Source of the DNA: Capronia americana
Lineage: Eukaryota; Ascomycota; Eurotiomycetes; Chaetothyriales; Herpotrichiellaceae
Assembly: GCA_016110215.1 (NCBI GenBank)
Contig: JADWQD010000002.1
Coordinates: 248,001-312,000, forward strand
Direction of reading: 5' to 3'
DNA length: 64,000 bases
A program made the translations under genes and the position numbers. Of this stretch, positions 40,322 to 52,995 are shown piece after piece. Under the pieces are notes generated by a model, which saw only the letters and a list, made by a program, of their open reading frames with translations, was not told the origin of the DNA and searched no databases. How positions within the stretch are numbered: the stretch's first letter is position 1; every line of letters begins with the position of its first letter.

Positions 40322-42616
40322 TCAGGATACAATCAGCGGACGTAAGAACCACGCCCTGGATCTTGATTCCCAAGCGCTATTAACATTGTACGTCGACGCT
40401 GTCAAAAAATTCGTCCGACTCAGAATCACTTGGACCAACCTCCACCTGGGAAGCATCCTGGTTTCGGAAATATCCTGTACTCGTTTGTCAAACCCAGCAC
40501 CCAACGATAGGGTCTGTCCGGTCTGACCGTCGTTTGTCAAGGCGTCCCAGGTCAAAGCACCACCCGCAAATCGCACGAGCTCCTCGATGACCGCGGCGTT
40601 GTTCCAGGATGCGGCGACATGCAGTGCTGTCCAACCTTCGTGGTCCATGCTGTTTACCTCCGCGCCCGCCTCAAGGAGCAATTTAACGACATCTACCAAG
40701 TCCCTGCCTGAGCCAGTCGAAGCAGGACAGGCGATGGCTAGATTCAACAGAGGCATCTCCCCCCGAAGGGACGGCCTTGGTCGACGGGCGCTTGCCCCGT
40801 AGTGTAGAAGTACCTTCGTGGCTTCGGGCCATCCGTATTCTACAGCCCACGCAAGTGCCGTCTGGCCGCACGCGTCGGAGGCGTCTATGATCTCCGGCGG
40901 CAGTGGAGCTTGCCCCAAACCGGCCAAATAGTCTTCCAGTGAACCCATGTTACGTTCGATACCAAGCAACACTTGGTGGAGAACAGGAAGTTCCCGATCT
41001 TCCACAAAGTCATCAACGAGATGGGCTGTAGGCCCACTGAACGACTGGGCAATGTGCACGAAATCCGAACCTTTGAGCTCACAGGGGCCAGCGTGTCCCC
41101 GGGCCAAGGTCATAAGGGTACCGGCGATCATATTTTCCTTTGGCGTGCTAACACAATACGAGTCAGTGGCAAAAAGGCGGATTGTAATTTTGAGAAGTAT
41201 CGTACTTGCCGATTTCGTCGACCCAATCTTGATTCGCGCCACTGTGAACGAGGAGACGGCACATGTTTATGGCTGCCTCGCGCCCAGCACTCCTCCAGCA
41301 GTAGAATGAAGCGTACTAAAAATAAAAGGCGGTTAATAAACCGTATATCGCAGGTAGGTCAGCCACGGAGGTAGTCGGGGCAACGTACGTAAAGAAGACC
41401 GAGGCCATAGGGGTCGACATCATTGATCGACGCCTCTCCGGATTGAAAAAGCTTTCTGACACCCTGCACGTCTCCCTCTTGGACGCAGACGAGAATCGGG
41501 GAGTCGTACGGTACGACGTGACGGGTCTGCACGGAAATTTTAAGTAAGCACTTGCGCAGACTGAAAGCGACGTCGAGATTTCCGACGATTGAGCCGATCC
41601 AAGGTGGTGCGAGGTATAGAAGGTCAGCCTCTGCCTGGCGATAGCTGCGTCGGCAAGTCTGCTCGCTGCACGAAACGAAGTTGGAGAGATACCAAGGTAA
41701 ATTGGAGCAACCGAGAAAGAAGTGCCCTAAGCGGTCGGAAATGACTGCCGGAAAGCGCATAACTACACGGTAGTGACACCGGCACTGGCAATCATCTAAA
41801 CACCGCAGCGGTACTCGGGCAGACCACTTCGGTGGAAGGCGAGAGAGATGACCGGCTCGAATAGGCAGCGACCCATTCATCGTCTCGTCGTCGATGAACG
41901 CCTTTTGTAGCTCACTCGTGGCTGTTTGGGAGCTTTTATCCGCCGCTTGGAGGACTTTGTCGACCACCTGGCGGGTATCCTTCAGTTCAAGGAGCATCTT
42001 GTTGTGGGTATCCAACAGCGAGACTTGGTGTTGGGCGATAACGGCAAGTCTCACTTCCAGACGAGAGATACGGAGACCACTTCTGGAGCTGCATTGCCTG
42101 CGACACTCACAACAATTAGCCGCGTGCTGACCCTCTTTGGTGCTTCTAGGTTTCAACCCGAGCGGCAAGTTAGCTGTAAAAAGACCTGGGGATGACACAC
42201 AACATTTCCATAATAATGATGTTGCAGACAGTTACTTTGTGGGCTCGTAGCTTCTTATGCAGCTTCTTCGCTTGTTTGACGTGGCGGAGCCATCGAAGGC
42301 TGTCAACTCCGTTGTCCCCATTCCCAGTATCCCGTCCTTTCTGGACCTTAGCTATTAGAACTTCAATCTCTTTCACAATCTCTTCGCCTCGTTTCCTTGC
42401 CGCGTCGAAGTCATCGGTCTCGATAGCCACCATGTCTTTGGATTTCGCCATGTCCAGGAGCCTGGCCAGCATTTTTCTAAAGTCGTTGAATTCGTCTGAC
42501 AAAGTGAGGAATTCGTTCGGGGCGTCTTTGAGCGTATGAATAAGGTCGTAGAGACTGCCGCCCACTTGTGCTGCCGGCGCAGCGAGGCCCACGACGGCGC
42601 TCGCGAACTCAGCCAT
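40322..42616 (-). CDS. STAND-like N-terminal domain plus ankyrin repeats, no NACHT domain
   Basis: Four exons, 42616-42201, 42097-41389, 41315-41206 and 41147-40322, give 686 aa. Introns are GTGTGT...CGCAG (103 nt), GTACGT...TTTAG (73 nt) and GTACGA...GTTAG (58 nt). The N-terminus (MAEFASAVVGLAAPAAQVGG...) matches the helical domain found at the start of fungal STAND/NLR proteins (Helo-like). A coiled-coil (~150-205) and a Cys-rich middle (CLDDCQCRCHYR) follow. Ankyrin-type repeats fill ~350-620 (GQTALAWAVEYGWPEATKVL, GWTALHVAASWNNAAVIEEL). No P-loop is present between them. Proteins with this layout are thought to act in non-self recognition; that is inference here. Confidence 0.75.
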
Positions 42617-44233
42617 TAAGACAGGATCGAATGAAGTCACGGCGACAGGCCGGGGTGAGTCCGGGCGGTAGAGATTCTTTCAAACAGCAACCAGCCGGAA
42701 CGACCAACAAATCGCGTACATCTGAAACGGGGAAGGAAGACATGAGCGTCCAGCTAGCAGACACTCCTCAGAGACCTTCCACGCAGGCAGAATTCAGTCG
42801 GTGCAACCATGTTCACATGAACACTCTTATGGCACGTGTCCACTCAAATGCTATTCGTGAAACCAGAGGCTCAAAATACTGTGTAGCTTGTAAGACAGGG
42901 CGCCATTCAGCAAAGCACTTCTCTCTTACAGAACACTTCCGTTGAGAATATTCAAGTACGCTTTCTCGTCAAGGAGGCACCGTTCCGTGGTGCATCTCCA
43001 GGGAACTTCCCAAGAGCCTCATTTAGGGTCCTCGTTAAATCTTACAGTAACAGTCTGGAGGAGGACAACCTCGAGGCCACCGATCCGAGTAGTCAGCAGG
43101 GTGACCTGGCCCGGCCGGCTCGAGCAAAAGCGGCGCGATCCCCTTCTCTAAATTGGGTTAGTCTGGGTCAAGCTTCACACTCCCCTTGTAGGTCCGCATT
43201 GCTTCATTCCTTAGGTATGTTGGCGCTTGTGTGCTGTTATCCAGCACTCAGGACTCGTCCACGACATCTCGTGAACATCCACTGTGCTGATTCGACAGAG
43301 GCGTGGGGAACATCATACAGTACAATTCGAGGCTTTTGATTGCGTCTCGCGCTGACAGGCGTCACCTTGTCGTCGTCCTACCATCAATCCTCCACCTCCA
43401 CGTTCCGGGGCATCGGATCCTGCAGATCCACCTCAACACGTTGATAAAGCTTCTGGCTCAATACTCGTCTGGGGCTAGATATCTGGATAAAAAAGAAGCG
43501 ACAAGCAATCAAAGCTCGGCAATTCCGCCACTAGCCCAGATCACAGCTGGTCAGGTGGCCTTATCTGCCTAAATTCGATGATGAGGCAGATCTTCGGCCG
43601 GACCCATGGGAAATTAGAGAAGCTTCCTTGCACACTAGCAACAGCCGTTTTGAGTCGCATACTGCTTGCAGCTGAGAAGCTTGGTGCAATTACCCGGGCG
43701 ATGCTAGCCGGGGCACGCGTCGCTGCAGACCTCAAGAGCGAAGATGGGGTAAATTGCTGTCGGACAAGGCCCAGCCTCAACCGTGGTATCGTTCCCTCAC
43801 ACCTTTACAGTAACCTCAGGTCTCGGTTTCGCGTGCAGAGGTTCGGCTAATACGGGAAAGAGATCTGGCAGGCCCTGCAGCACACGGTGGTCCTTGGAAA
43901 TGGGCTGCGCAGGATGCGGGACCACTTCGGTACGTCTCCGCTCACAGAGGGTTCCTACCTGAGGTGTATGGACCGTTACCCCGGATCATATTAAGCTTGC
44001 GGAGTAGAGGAGATCTAGATCTAGCCTTTTCCGGGGTCTATCGGCAGAACTTCGCCGCGCCAAATGGGAAAATGCTGCTTCTCAGGAGTGCTATTAAAGT
44101 CCTCATGTGCTCTCCCCCCGGACAGACAACCGTCTCTATCTTGCAGTCGCCCTTTCGCTGATTGTGCTTGACCTTTCTTGCCACATTGCTCTTCTCCATA
44201 CAGCATTGCCAGTGTCACATAGCCATTGCCAGC
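42617..44233. other. 1.6-kb intergenic region, no supported gene
   Basis: Contains scattered short frames on both strands without family resemblance. The plus frame 43578-43850 (90 codons) has a helical, Ala-rich start but no support. Probably the promoters of the flanking divergent genes. Confidence 0.4.
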
Positions 44234-46335
44234 ATGGTCGACCTCAAGTCAGCAAATGTCACCGCCAGTGCGGAGGAAAACCGGCAGCAGGCCCTTGCGG
44301 AGGCACCGGTCTTCGAGAAGGTCTCCTGGACCAAGGACAAGAGTATTCGCAAGCTCTACATCAACTGCGCCTTTGGTCTTCTGATCGGTTCTGCAACCAC
44401 TGGTTATGATGGGTAAGTTGATTGGGGAGGACAATGTTGGCGTTGTTTAGACTCTTGGCTGACTCTGCTCTGCTCCAGATCGCTCCTCAACCTCTTGCAG
44501 CAGTACGACTACTGGGAGACTTACTTTCATCACGTTGGAACGGACGCAAACAAGTCCAATCTCCTCGGCCTCCTGACCAATATGTTTACCATCGGCTCCA
44601 TCCTCTCCATGTTCACCGTGTAAGATTGGCCCCGTGCAAAGCAACCAGTGCGTGGCCAGGTGGCTAATGTTCACGTCAAGGCCGACAATTACTGATCGAT
44701 TCGGCCGCAAGCCCTGCATCATCGCCGGCTGCATCTTCATGATCATTGGTTGTATCATCAACACTGCCGCGCAGAACTACGCCAGTGAGTTGCACACAGT
44801 TGCGTTGGCACATACTTTCCATGCAGAAGCTGACCACCTCCAGTGTTCTGCGCTGGTCGTTTCATTCTCGGATTCGGCAACTCGCTCAGCCAGCTGACCT
44901 CACCGATGTTGTTGACCGAGGTTGTTCACCCTCAGCACCGTGCTCCCTTTACCACCATATATAACTGCTTGTGGAATTTGGGAAGCTTCTGTATGCTCAA
45001 CCACCCCGTTCTTGCTTCATATCAGAGCCAGCTGACCGCAACTAGTCTGCAATGCCATCGGCTTTGGTCTCCAATATGTGAAGAGCGACTGGTCGTGGCG
45101 AATCTTGACCCTCTTTCAGATTGTGCCGGCCATCGTGCAGCTTATCTTCGTTTGGGGTAAGTCTGAGCAAATGGATGCTCAACCTATACAGAAGCTGACT
45201 ACTTGTCTCAGGAGTTCCTGAATCACCCAGATGGCTGATCTCCAAGGACCGCCACGAAGACGCCCTCCAGACCTTGGCCAAGTGGCATGCCAATGGTAAC
45301 GACCAAGACCTTACAGTACAATTTGAGTTTCGCGAAATCAGCGAAACACTTCGGATTGAGAAGCAAGTTCGTGCAACAAGCAGTTACATGGATTTCTTCA
45401 AGACCAAGGGCAATCGCTGGAGGCTTGCCATCATCATTTCCATCGGTGTCATCTCACAGTACAGTGGTAACGCTGTTATTTCCAACTACGCCAATTTGAT
45501 CTACGAGTCTGCTGGAATCACATCACAGACGCAGAAGCTTGGTGTACGTACAACATGGCTCTTGTTGCCGCTTTCCCCCACCCCCCTGCCCACCTAAATC
45601 TGCTGGCTGTTACTGACCAGTGTACTCAGCTCACCCTTGGCAACACTACCCTCAGCTTGATCGTCTCCATCTCCGCTGCGCTTTTTGTTGACAAAATCGG
45701 ACGACGCCCGCTTTTCCTGTTTGCTATTTCTGGTATGTATTAGCCGAATACACAACCCAAAGCGACGTGGGACGACTGACGTGTATTCTCTCTAGGGATG
45801 GTTGTTTCCTTCACCATTTGGACTGCCTTGGCCGGCGAATACGAATCTCACAATTCGGCGAAAGGCTATGGTATCGGCCAGATTGTCTTTGTCTGGGTCT
45901 TTGGTATCTTCTACTCGATTGGTTTCTCGGGTCTCCTTGTCGCCTATACCCTCGAAGTCCTGCCTTTCCACCTCCGCGCCAAGGGTGTGATGATCATGAA
46001 TATCACCGTTCAAGCCATTCTCGCCCTCTCGGCCCAGACAAACCCACTCGCGATTCACAACTTGCCCCATGCTTGGAACTTCTGGCTCATCTACACAGTA
46101 AGACCCACCATGCAAGCCTCTGATGTTCCAATACTGATGATTGTGTCTCTAGCTTTGGGACCTTCTCGAGGCTATCTGGGTGTACTTCATGTTCCCAGAA
46201 ACCAAGGGCCCCACCCTCGAAGAGGTTGCCAAGATTTTCGATGGAGAGGATGCCGTGGCTCATGTCAGCATCGAACAGACTGCGAAGGAGATCGAGATTC
46301 TCCACAACGAAACAGTCACCGAGAAGCACGTGTGA
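44234..46335 (+). CDS. MFS sugar transporter, fungal sugar/lactose permease type
   Basis: Nine exons: 44234-44412, 44479-44619, 44681-44784, 44844-44990, 45046-45156, 45212-45543, 45630-45732, 45796-46097, 46153-46335. They keep one frame for 533 aa. All introns are 53-86 nt with GT..AG ends. Twelve hydrophobic segments are expected, and the family signatures are in order: a first-helix GSATTGYDGSLL, DRFGRKP after helix 2, CAGRFILGFGNS, PESPRWL in the central loop, DKIGRRPLF after helix 8, and PETKGPTLEE near the C-terminus. It should import a hexose or disaccharide across the plasma membrane. The Gln/Asn/Trp lactose-permease-like features (TFQIVPAIVQL-type run) suggest that branch, but the substrate is open. 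Confidence 0.92.
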
Positions 46336-47527
46336 GCTTTCACTAAGATACCAGTGCACCGAGGTCCTAAGTGACTGCGAGTCACAAGAAACGAGGGCGT
46401 CGAAGGCATTTCCAAGGCCATCTTAAACCTCCTATTTTCGGGCCCATCGGCATTCTCTAAACTAGTCCTTCGTCTCTTGAATATATAGTGACCGCGTAAA
46501 CTTGACGAAAGTTGAAGAGTCCATCTCGCTGTACAAGGAAAGGCTAAATCACGTGAACTGTCAATGGGCAGAAGAAGAGGCCTATGACTAAGCTACTCAG
46601 GGAGCCACCTGAACGGTGGCGGTGCACGAGGCCGAGCCGAAGTTGAGCCGCGCCTGATTTGGGGGTCATTCGGTCTGAGGAACGAGGAAGGGTCCTATAG
46701 GCACCCGCCTATAGTTGCCAATTTTACCTTTCGGTCAAGCCTGCAAGCCTAGAACTCTACTCGTACACTCGTTTCGAGAAACGTTCGGGAGACAGGTACT
46801 TGCACCCCCTGCTTCAATTCCATATCATTTCTGCTGAGCTTTCCAGACCGTGCCTTAAACAGCACTACCTCCCCAATATTACGATGTTGGCGAGACATTC
46901 GCTACAACTAACGGCCTACGCGCCTTGCCGACTTCTGATGCCCCAAAGCCAACATCCCACATTTCAAAGGCGCATCGTCGTGGGCGCCGATGCCCTTCCT
47001 TAGGAAGTTGCCATCTGTCCGCCATGACGGACTTAGCCAAGCAGGGACTGGCTGTACAATGTGGACAAGTCCAATTGGGTCGAAGAGAAATTCTAGACGA
47101 AATTCAGCCCTGTGGTCTGAAGCAACTTACCCATCAAGCACACAGAACGCTGCAGCAAAGCCACTTGTGACGTTTGTCCATTGTACGCAGGACGTCAAAG
47201 TGGAGGACAAAGCCTCTGCGATCTCGCATTGAAAGGCGCATGGAAGGTCTCAAAGGTGGACAGAACCGATAATCTACAATGGAGTGAAGAAGAAACAGCC
47301 AAGCGACCTTTGCGCGCACCCGTGACAAGTTTGATCTTCACGTCACACAACATCACTGGGCAGGGACAACTTCACTTGCGCGACCACAAACCGCGCATTG
47401 TTCCAAAGTTATCATCAAGTTGGCAAATATCTTCCCGCGAACCACACCTCAAAGGAAGACCCAAACTTTCAGGCACAGCTACCAATCTTCGCCCCGCGAC
47501 AAAACATCAAGCCAAACAAAGAACAAT
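46336..47527. other. intergenic, 1.2 kb
   Basis: 3' flank of the transporter and promoter/leader of the next gene. Frames here (for example the plus frame from 47181) overlap the peptidase gene out of frame and are not supported. Confidence 0.45.
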
Positions 47528-49060
47528 ATGCGTCAACCCGTCTGCACCGGAACAACAGCTGGAGATAGCAACGCCATGGCCTCCCAGTCGTCTTTTAAGT
47601 CACGAAATCAATCTTTTCCGTCTTCTTGTCTTCCTTCACACCCGCCATCACAACAGACCCAGTATCCAACTGCTGAAGACGTTGAACGCAAATACCAAGA
47701 AGCCTTCATTGCGAGACACCTGCCATCTGAAGCTAAGAACATGGAATCCAACCCTACTTCCCCCACAACTCCTGCGCGCCGCGCTCAATACCCTTCGATC
47801 AGCTCTGACCTACCTTCTCCTCAACCATTCCGGCTGCCGTTCGCAGGAGTTACTGCAAGTGCAAGTGAGCCAGGAAAGCTGTCCAAATTCCACAGACTTG
47901 AGAATGATACCCGCTTCTCCGAAGAAGAGTCCGAGCTCTCCAATATCCGACAATCATTGGGAGGATTCACGGTAAGTTCTACCGTGCACGTAAAGTATCA
48001 CAACAAACTAACACCGCTTTAGAAGTTCAAAGAGATGATGAAGTCTGGTCTCGCGGCTGTCTCCTTGAAGATTTCCGATCTGAATTCAAACGCATCACTC
48101 GAAGTAACAAATCAACTTTCTGGTTTCCGTCTCGGCAAGGACACAATCATCACCAGTGCTCATTTCACCAAATGGCCAACTACCTGGGAAGCCTTCGAAG
48201 CACTAGCTCGACAGTACGTTTCGGGGGAAAATGGCATATTCGAGGCGCGTCAAGAGAGAAAGATCGAACAAACCTGTGTACAATCCAACACCTTCAAGCT
48301 CAAGCTTGTGGCGCTTCACCTTCCATGGGATCTGGCTGTGTTTTCTATCATGACGAGACCCAGCGATGACGATGAAAACGAGACTCTCAGCCGAGATCAG
48401 ATCATGTTCGTGGGTCAGAGCCATGAACTCAGCTCATACAAGGATTGGTGGTCGGTCGGATACAACAGCCTTCATAACGAGGTCTCGTTTAACCTCTTCT
48501 GGAGCGCCTTCTATCTGAGACAGTCGCCTGTTACACGCAACATCATCGAGCAGCAGCATGGCTACAATGAGTCCACACCACCACCCATGGCGAGTTTCCT
48601 CAAGGTCGACGAGAGGACTGTCAGTTTTGGGAAGATCAAGTACTCACCGGAACTCCGAAAGAAGACAAGCTCGTGTTTCATCGATCTCAGTGCATGGCAT
48701 GGGCGATCCGGTGGGATGGTTTGTTCTCAGGCAAACGGCATTGTCAAAGTCTGCGGTGTCGTATCTGGCGGCAACGCTGAGAAAGATCCTAACATAATGG
48801 TCCTCTTCACAGAGGAGATGAAGGAATGGTTCACTGCGGCAGTCTTCGAACGTCAAGACGATCTGGACAAGGACTACTGCGAGTTCCTCAAGTGTTTCGT
48901 CATGTCCACCAGTGGCGTCGCCGCTACCAAGTCAACCGTACTGTCAGGTGCCGATCTCACAGCTCTACCCCAAGGTATCGATCCCGATGTGGAAACGACC
49001 ATGGCTGCCAGTATGGGAGACCCGAACATCAATGCTGCTGCTGGTTCTTCAGGCCAGTAA
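47528..49060 (+). CDS. trypsin-fold (chymotrypsin-like) peptidase-domain protein
   Basis: Exons 47528-47971 and 48023-49060 give 493 aa from the first ATG in the frame; the intron is 51 nt (GTAAGT...CTAAC...TTTAG). Residues 1-148 are Ser/Pro/Thr-rich and disordered-looking. After that, a trypsin-like triad is readable: H195 in IITSAHF, D251 in WDLAVFSI, and S377 in WHGRSGGMVC, with the classic G-x-S-G-G. There is no signal peptide, so the protein should be intracellular, unlike digestive trypsins. Fungal proteins of this layout are often uncharacterised or described as trypsin-like cysteine/serine peptidases. Activity is inferred from motifs only. Confidence 0.72.
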
Positions 49061-50444
49061 CGGAGGCTTTCAGACTTGGCGAGATGTCGTTACTGCACGA
49101 GATGCTTGATACGACGAAGGACAAAGCTCAAGCCAAAGGTCGATATCTACCTGATTGGCTAAAGTTGTGATGAGTTGAGCGTGATACTCTCTTGGGAAAG
49201 CGTGTGAACGTGTGAAGATAGCGGGTGCGTTGAGGACTCTTGTTTGTTGGTTTCAAGCTCAAGCCATATCTTCGGCTGGGGTCAAATGTTAGTTGCGTCC
49301 AGGTGTAGAACGTTTTATCGAGGTGATCAGCCAGACATGAAGCCAGACCTGTAGAAGCAGCTGTGGAAGCAGCTGTGGAAAGCGACAGTCGAGATAGGCA
49401 CATAGGTTAGGGTGGCGTCAAAGTCGAGCCGGAAACTCGCGCAGCCTTACTGCAGCCAAATTCCTTTTGCAACTGTTCCTCCTGCTCTCCGTACTGGTAT
49501 CTGCTGCAGAAATTAGCATGGCCTTGAATTGTCGAGCACAGGGAAACAGGGGTCCCCAAGTATGCGAATCATCGACGAGCAAAGTCGCTGGCCACCGTAG
49601 CCCATTGGCAGCTGTTGTTCCCCCCAGCGGTCGACGTCATTCCTGCAGCGCTGACCAGTTGCAATCGAGGCTCAGCTGAAGGCGGGGGTTGCGCAGACAC
49701 GCCATGGACGCATCTGCCAATGCGACACATTCCACCATCCAGCCAGTCTCCAGATCCTCTTTCGCCCAGTGCACATGCTGTCATTGTTGCTGAGTAGGAG
49801 ATCTGAGTCTGGCCCTCATTCTGATTCTAACCTCTCTCTGTTGTCCTCCTTTCTCTGTCGTGGAGCTCATCTTGCCGTCAAACGTTCATCGGCAGCACCA
49901 CGACAAGCTCTGCTCGCCGTTGGAAACCCTGCCTCCGATTCATTCTCGTTGGCAGCGAGCTCAAACTTTTAGGGCAACCCCTCCAAAAATACACTTTCCC
50001 GCATCCCAGGCTACATATAGCCTTCAATTACCTCACAAAGGGAGAAACTGTGCTCCAGCAGAGAGCTCAACAAAGGGGCTACCTCCGCTCGTCGGCCGCC
50101 GCACCCATCTCGCTTCTGAACGCTGCGGTGCCGTTTTCGGGAAGTGGTCTTGTGCTCAGGCAGGAATTGTGTTGTCGGGCTCTTGGGAGAGGGAGAAAGA
50201 GGTTGCATATACTGGTCTCTGTAATGGAGTGTGGAACGCAGAGGGATCTTCTCGGTCGACTAGATTGAGAGATCTATCTTGCGTTCCATCGGGTTCCGCA
50301 GCCCATTGAGCATATCTGTGAACGACTCGGACATTGGAGGAATTAATTGTCTCTACCAGTGTCTGCGTTGACAAGGAAGTTTACAACCCTGCCGATTTTG
50401 TTGCCCAACTGTCGGTCTGTAAACGACCACCATCGCCGGGGGCG
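49061..50444. other. intergenic, 1.4 kb
   Basis: No supported gene. CAGCTGTGGAAG is repeated in tandem (TAGAAGCAGCTGTGGAAGCAGCTGTGGAAAG, split around 49350-49380). The right part should hold the promoter and 5' leader of the carrier gene. Confidence 0.45.
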
Positions 50445-51879
50445 ATGAATCATGCCAGCAAAACTTCCAGCGACACCTCACCTTTGGATCATGATCCAAC
50501 TTCCAAACTCCCTTCCAAATCATCACAACCACCCTTAGCAATGCCTTCCTACTCGAAAGTCGATACCGGCTGGTCCTCTGCCGATACTCGAATCTACTAC
50601 ACCAAGAAATACCGACAAGTTCTTTCGTCAGGTCCTGCGTGTGCCCTGGCTGTTATCGCAGGAGTGAGTTGGTTGACACCACTTCACAAACCGAATCGCT
50701 GACTCCAGTTCTAGGCTCCGCTCGAAAATGTCAAGACCCGAATGCAATCGTCAGTAGTGGACACCGTCTATTTTAGAGCACAGGCACTGACTACTTCAGG
50801 CGTGATTTTGTCAATGCCTGGGATTGCACCAAATTCACCTATCGTACCGAAGGCATCCGAGGCTTCTGGGCAGGTAGGAAACGACTCGAGGCCACAGCTG
50901 TTTTCGCCATGACTGACCGTGCACTAGGAACGTTCAATCCGCTAATCTCCATTACCATGTCTCGCGCCCTCGGATTCTCCATCTACCGCAAGGCCAAATA
51001 CACCTTTGACGGCTGGATCGAAGCCGCTACCGGCCGCTCTCCCTTGCAACACGTCAACAAGCCAGGCACTTATCCGGACATCTACACCATGACCTGCTTT
51101 ACTGGAGCCGGCATGGTCTCGGGTGCTGTCTGCGCCGTGACTCTGAGTACGTTTTGACGGGAGAAGAAAGGAGAAATAAGCGCTGACTCTTAACAGCGCC
51201 CGTCGAGCTGATCAAGAATGCCACCCAAACCTCCGTCCTCATGGCCTCAGCTCACGCCGACCACAACAATCCCACAGCCACTACAGTTGGACCGAAGAAT
51301 TCCGGCCGCGTGAGCTCCTGGCAATCCATGAGACGCATCGTTGCTCGACAAGGCCCTCTGGGTCTCTGGACCGGTTTCCGTCTACACGTGATTCGCGACA
51401 CAATTGGCTCGGGCATTTACTTCGGCATCTATGAGACCACAAAGCAGTCCCTGAACTCGTACTACGGCGCAGAAAAGGCCAATTCCGCGGGAGCCATCGC
51501 CGTGGCGGGGGCCCTATGCGGCATCGGCGCCTGGGTTATGACTTACCCTCTGGACACGATGAAGACCCGCGCGCAAAACAATCTCGTCAGCAATAGCCCG
51601 GCGCCCAGGGCGACATTGTCGTCCACGCTCGAGACCGCCGCCAAGACCGCCGCCTCGGCCGCGTCCCTGGGCAGTAAGTGGAAAGGCGTGGAAATGATCA
51701 TCATCCGCAGCACACTGCAGAACATGATCCAGATGTCCTTCTTCGAGCAGGCCAAGGTGTGGATTGACAAGCTGGAGTTCTCGGACGGAAGCCGCACCCT
51801 CCCCGAGGTGGAGCGCCACTTCGGGAGGGACAGAAAGGTCAAGCACCACGAGGGCGTTGGCAGAAATGATAAGTTGTAA
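50445..51879 (+). CDS. mitochondrial carrier family protein
   Basis: Five exons, 50445-50663, 50715-50749, 50800-50873, 50928-51146 and 51197-51879, give 409 aa. An internal in-frame ATG at 50541 (MPSYSKVD...) may be the true start. The threefold carrier repeat is marked by its P-x-(D/E) signatures: GAPLENVKTRMQ, TPVELIKNATQ and YPLDTMKTRAQ, each closing a first helix of a pair. The first and third repeats are standard; the second has Asn in place of the usual basic residue. Long insertions lie before the second signature's partner helix and in the third repeat (an Ala/Thr/Ser-rich loop, residues ~310-340). It sits in the inner mitochondrial membrane; substrate unknown. Exon 2 is only 35 nt. 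Confidence 0.9.
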
Positions 51880-52995
51880 CAACTTCACGGGCAGTGAATA
51901 GTGAGTGCTTTCTGAGGCGAAGTTAGGGACGGAACATACCACGCATATCGAGCTTTGTTGTTAGCTTAACTGAGCTGAATGAGCTGAAGTGGAAGTGCAG
52001 TGCAACGCAACACAATGCAATACAAGGAAATCCAAACAACTGTGTAACGCGTCCCATCGACGCATAAACGACATCGACCTGGTGAAATTGGCGTCGACCT
52101 GTAGCTACTACGTGCGTCGTCTCGTTGTAAGGGCTCGCCAGCCGGGCAGACTGGCTGTTCCAGCGACCTGTTTTCACCCTGAAATGCACCGTCGTCATCC
52201 TCCCTCTTCATTCCACAAAGCCACATCCTCGTCCTTCCAAGGTATCGCGGCGCACCAGAGCCGCCAGTTCAACAACAGACAGAAACCTAAGTAGACCGAT
52301 CGAGTGAGTGAGTGTCCACAACAACCCAACCTATTCGAGAAGCGCGGCCGTCCTGACCGACGCATCAAGGTGGATTGGTACTGTACGAGTATTATGCGCC
52401 ACTGTGCCTCGTATCGAGCTGTAGAAAGGGATTAAGGACGTGACCGTCGCGTCGCGTCCATTGCATCATCTCACCCGCTCGATCATCATATTGTATCTAT
52501 ATCTATACTCGTATAAATCAAGGCGGGAAAATATGGTGAATAAGGCGGTCTTTGTCCCGGACTTGCCTGTGACTGACGCTCGATTACACTGACGCTGATA
52601 ATGACGCTGATACCGATACTGACGCTGATACAGACAAGCACCCATACAAATAAAGATAACGCCTCCTCCTCAGTTCGAGTGAAACCACTGACCGTCCTAC
52701 CCATTACGTCCATCCATTACCTGGGGTATCTTCCGTGGCCATTGCATCCATTCATTACCTGGGGTATCTTCCGTGTCCAATGCATTCCATTATCCAGGGT
52801 ATCTTCCGTTTCAAACACAACGCAAACACGTGAACGCCATGTCGAACAGGATCCAAGCACAGAAGCCGCAAGTTAAGTGGGATAGAACCAGGACCAGGAC
52901 GCTGCCCACCCCCCCTCTCTCACACAAGGAAACATAACCACAGAAACGACACCTGATAAACCCCCCTGAAGAATTCCTGATCTGCGGTTCGCATC
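51880..52995. other. intergenic, convergent 3' flanks with repeats
   Basis: No supported gene. It contains TGACGCTGATA-type short repeats around 52590-52632 and a three-copy repeat at 52715-52809. Confidence 0.45.
52715..52809. repeat. three-copy tandem repeat, about 35-38 bp period
   Basis: CATTACCTGGGGTATCTTCCGT at 52715-52736 recurs at 52753-52774 and, with two changes, at 52788-52809. The spacers share GCATCCATT/GCATTCCATT. Confidence 0.9.

Noticed and set aside
52715..52809. Three-copy repeat as a CRISPR array
   Set aside because: Spacers resemble each other and the organism is a eukaryote; it is a short tandem repeat.
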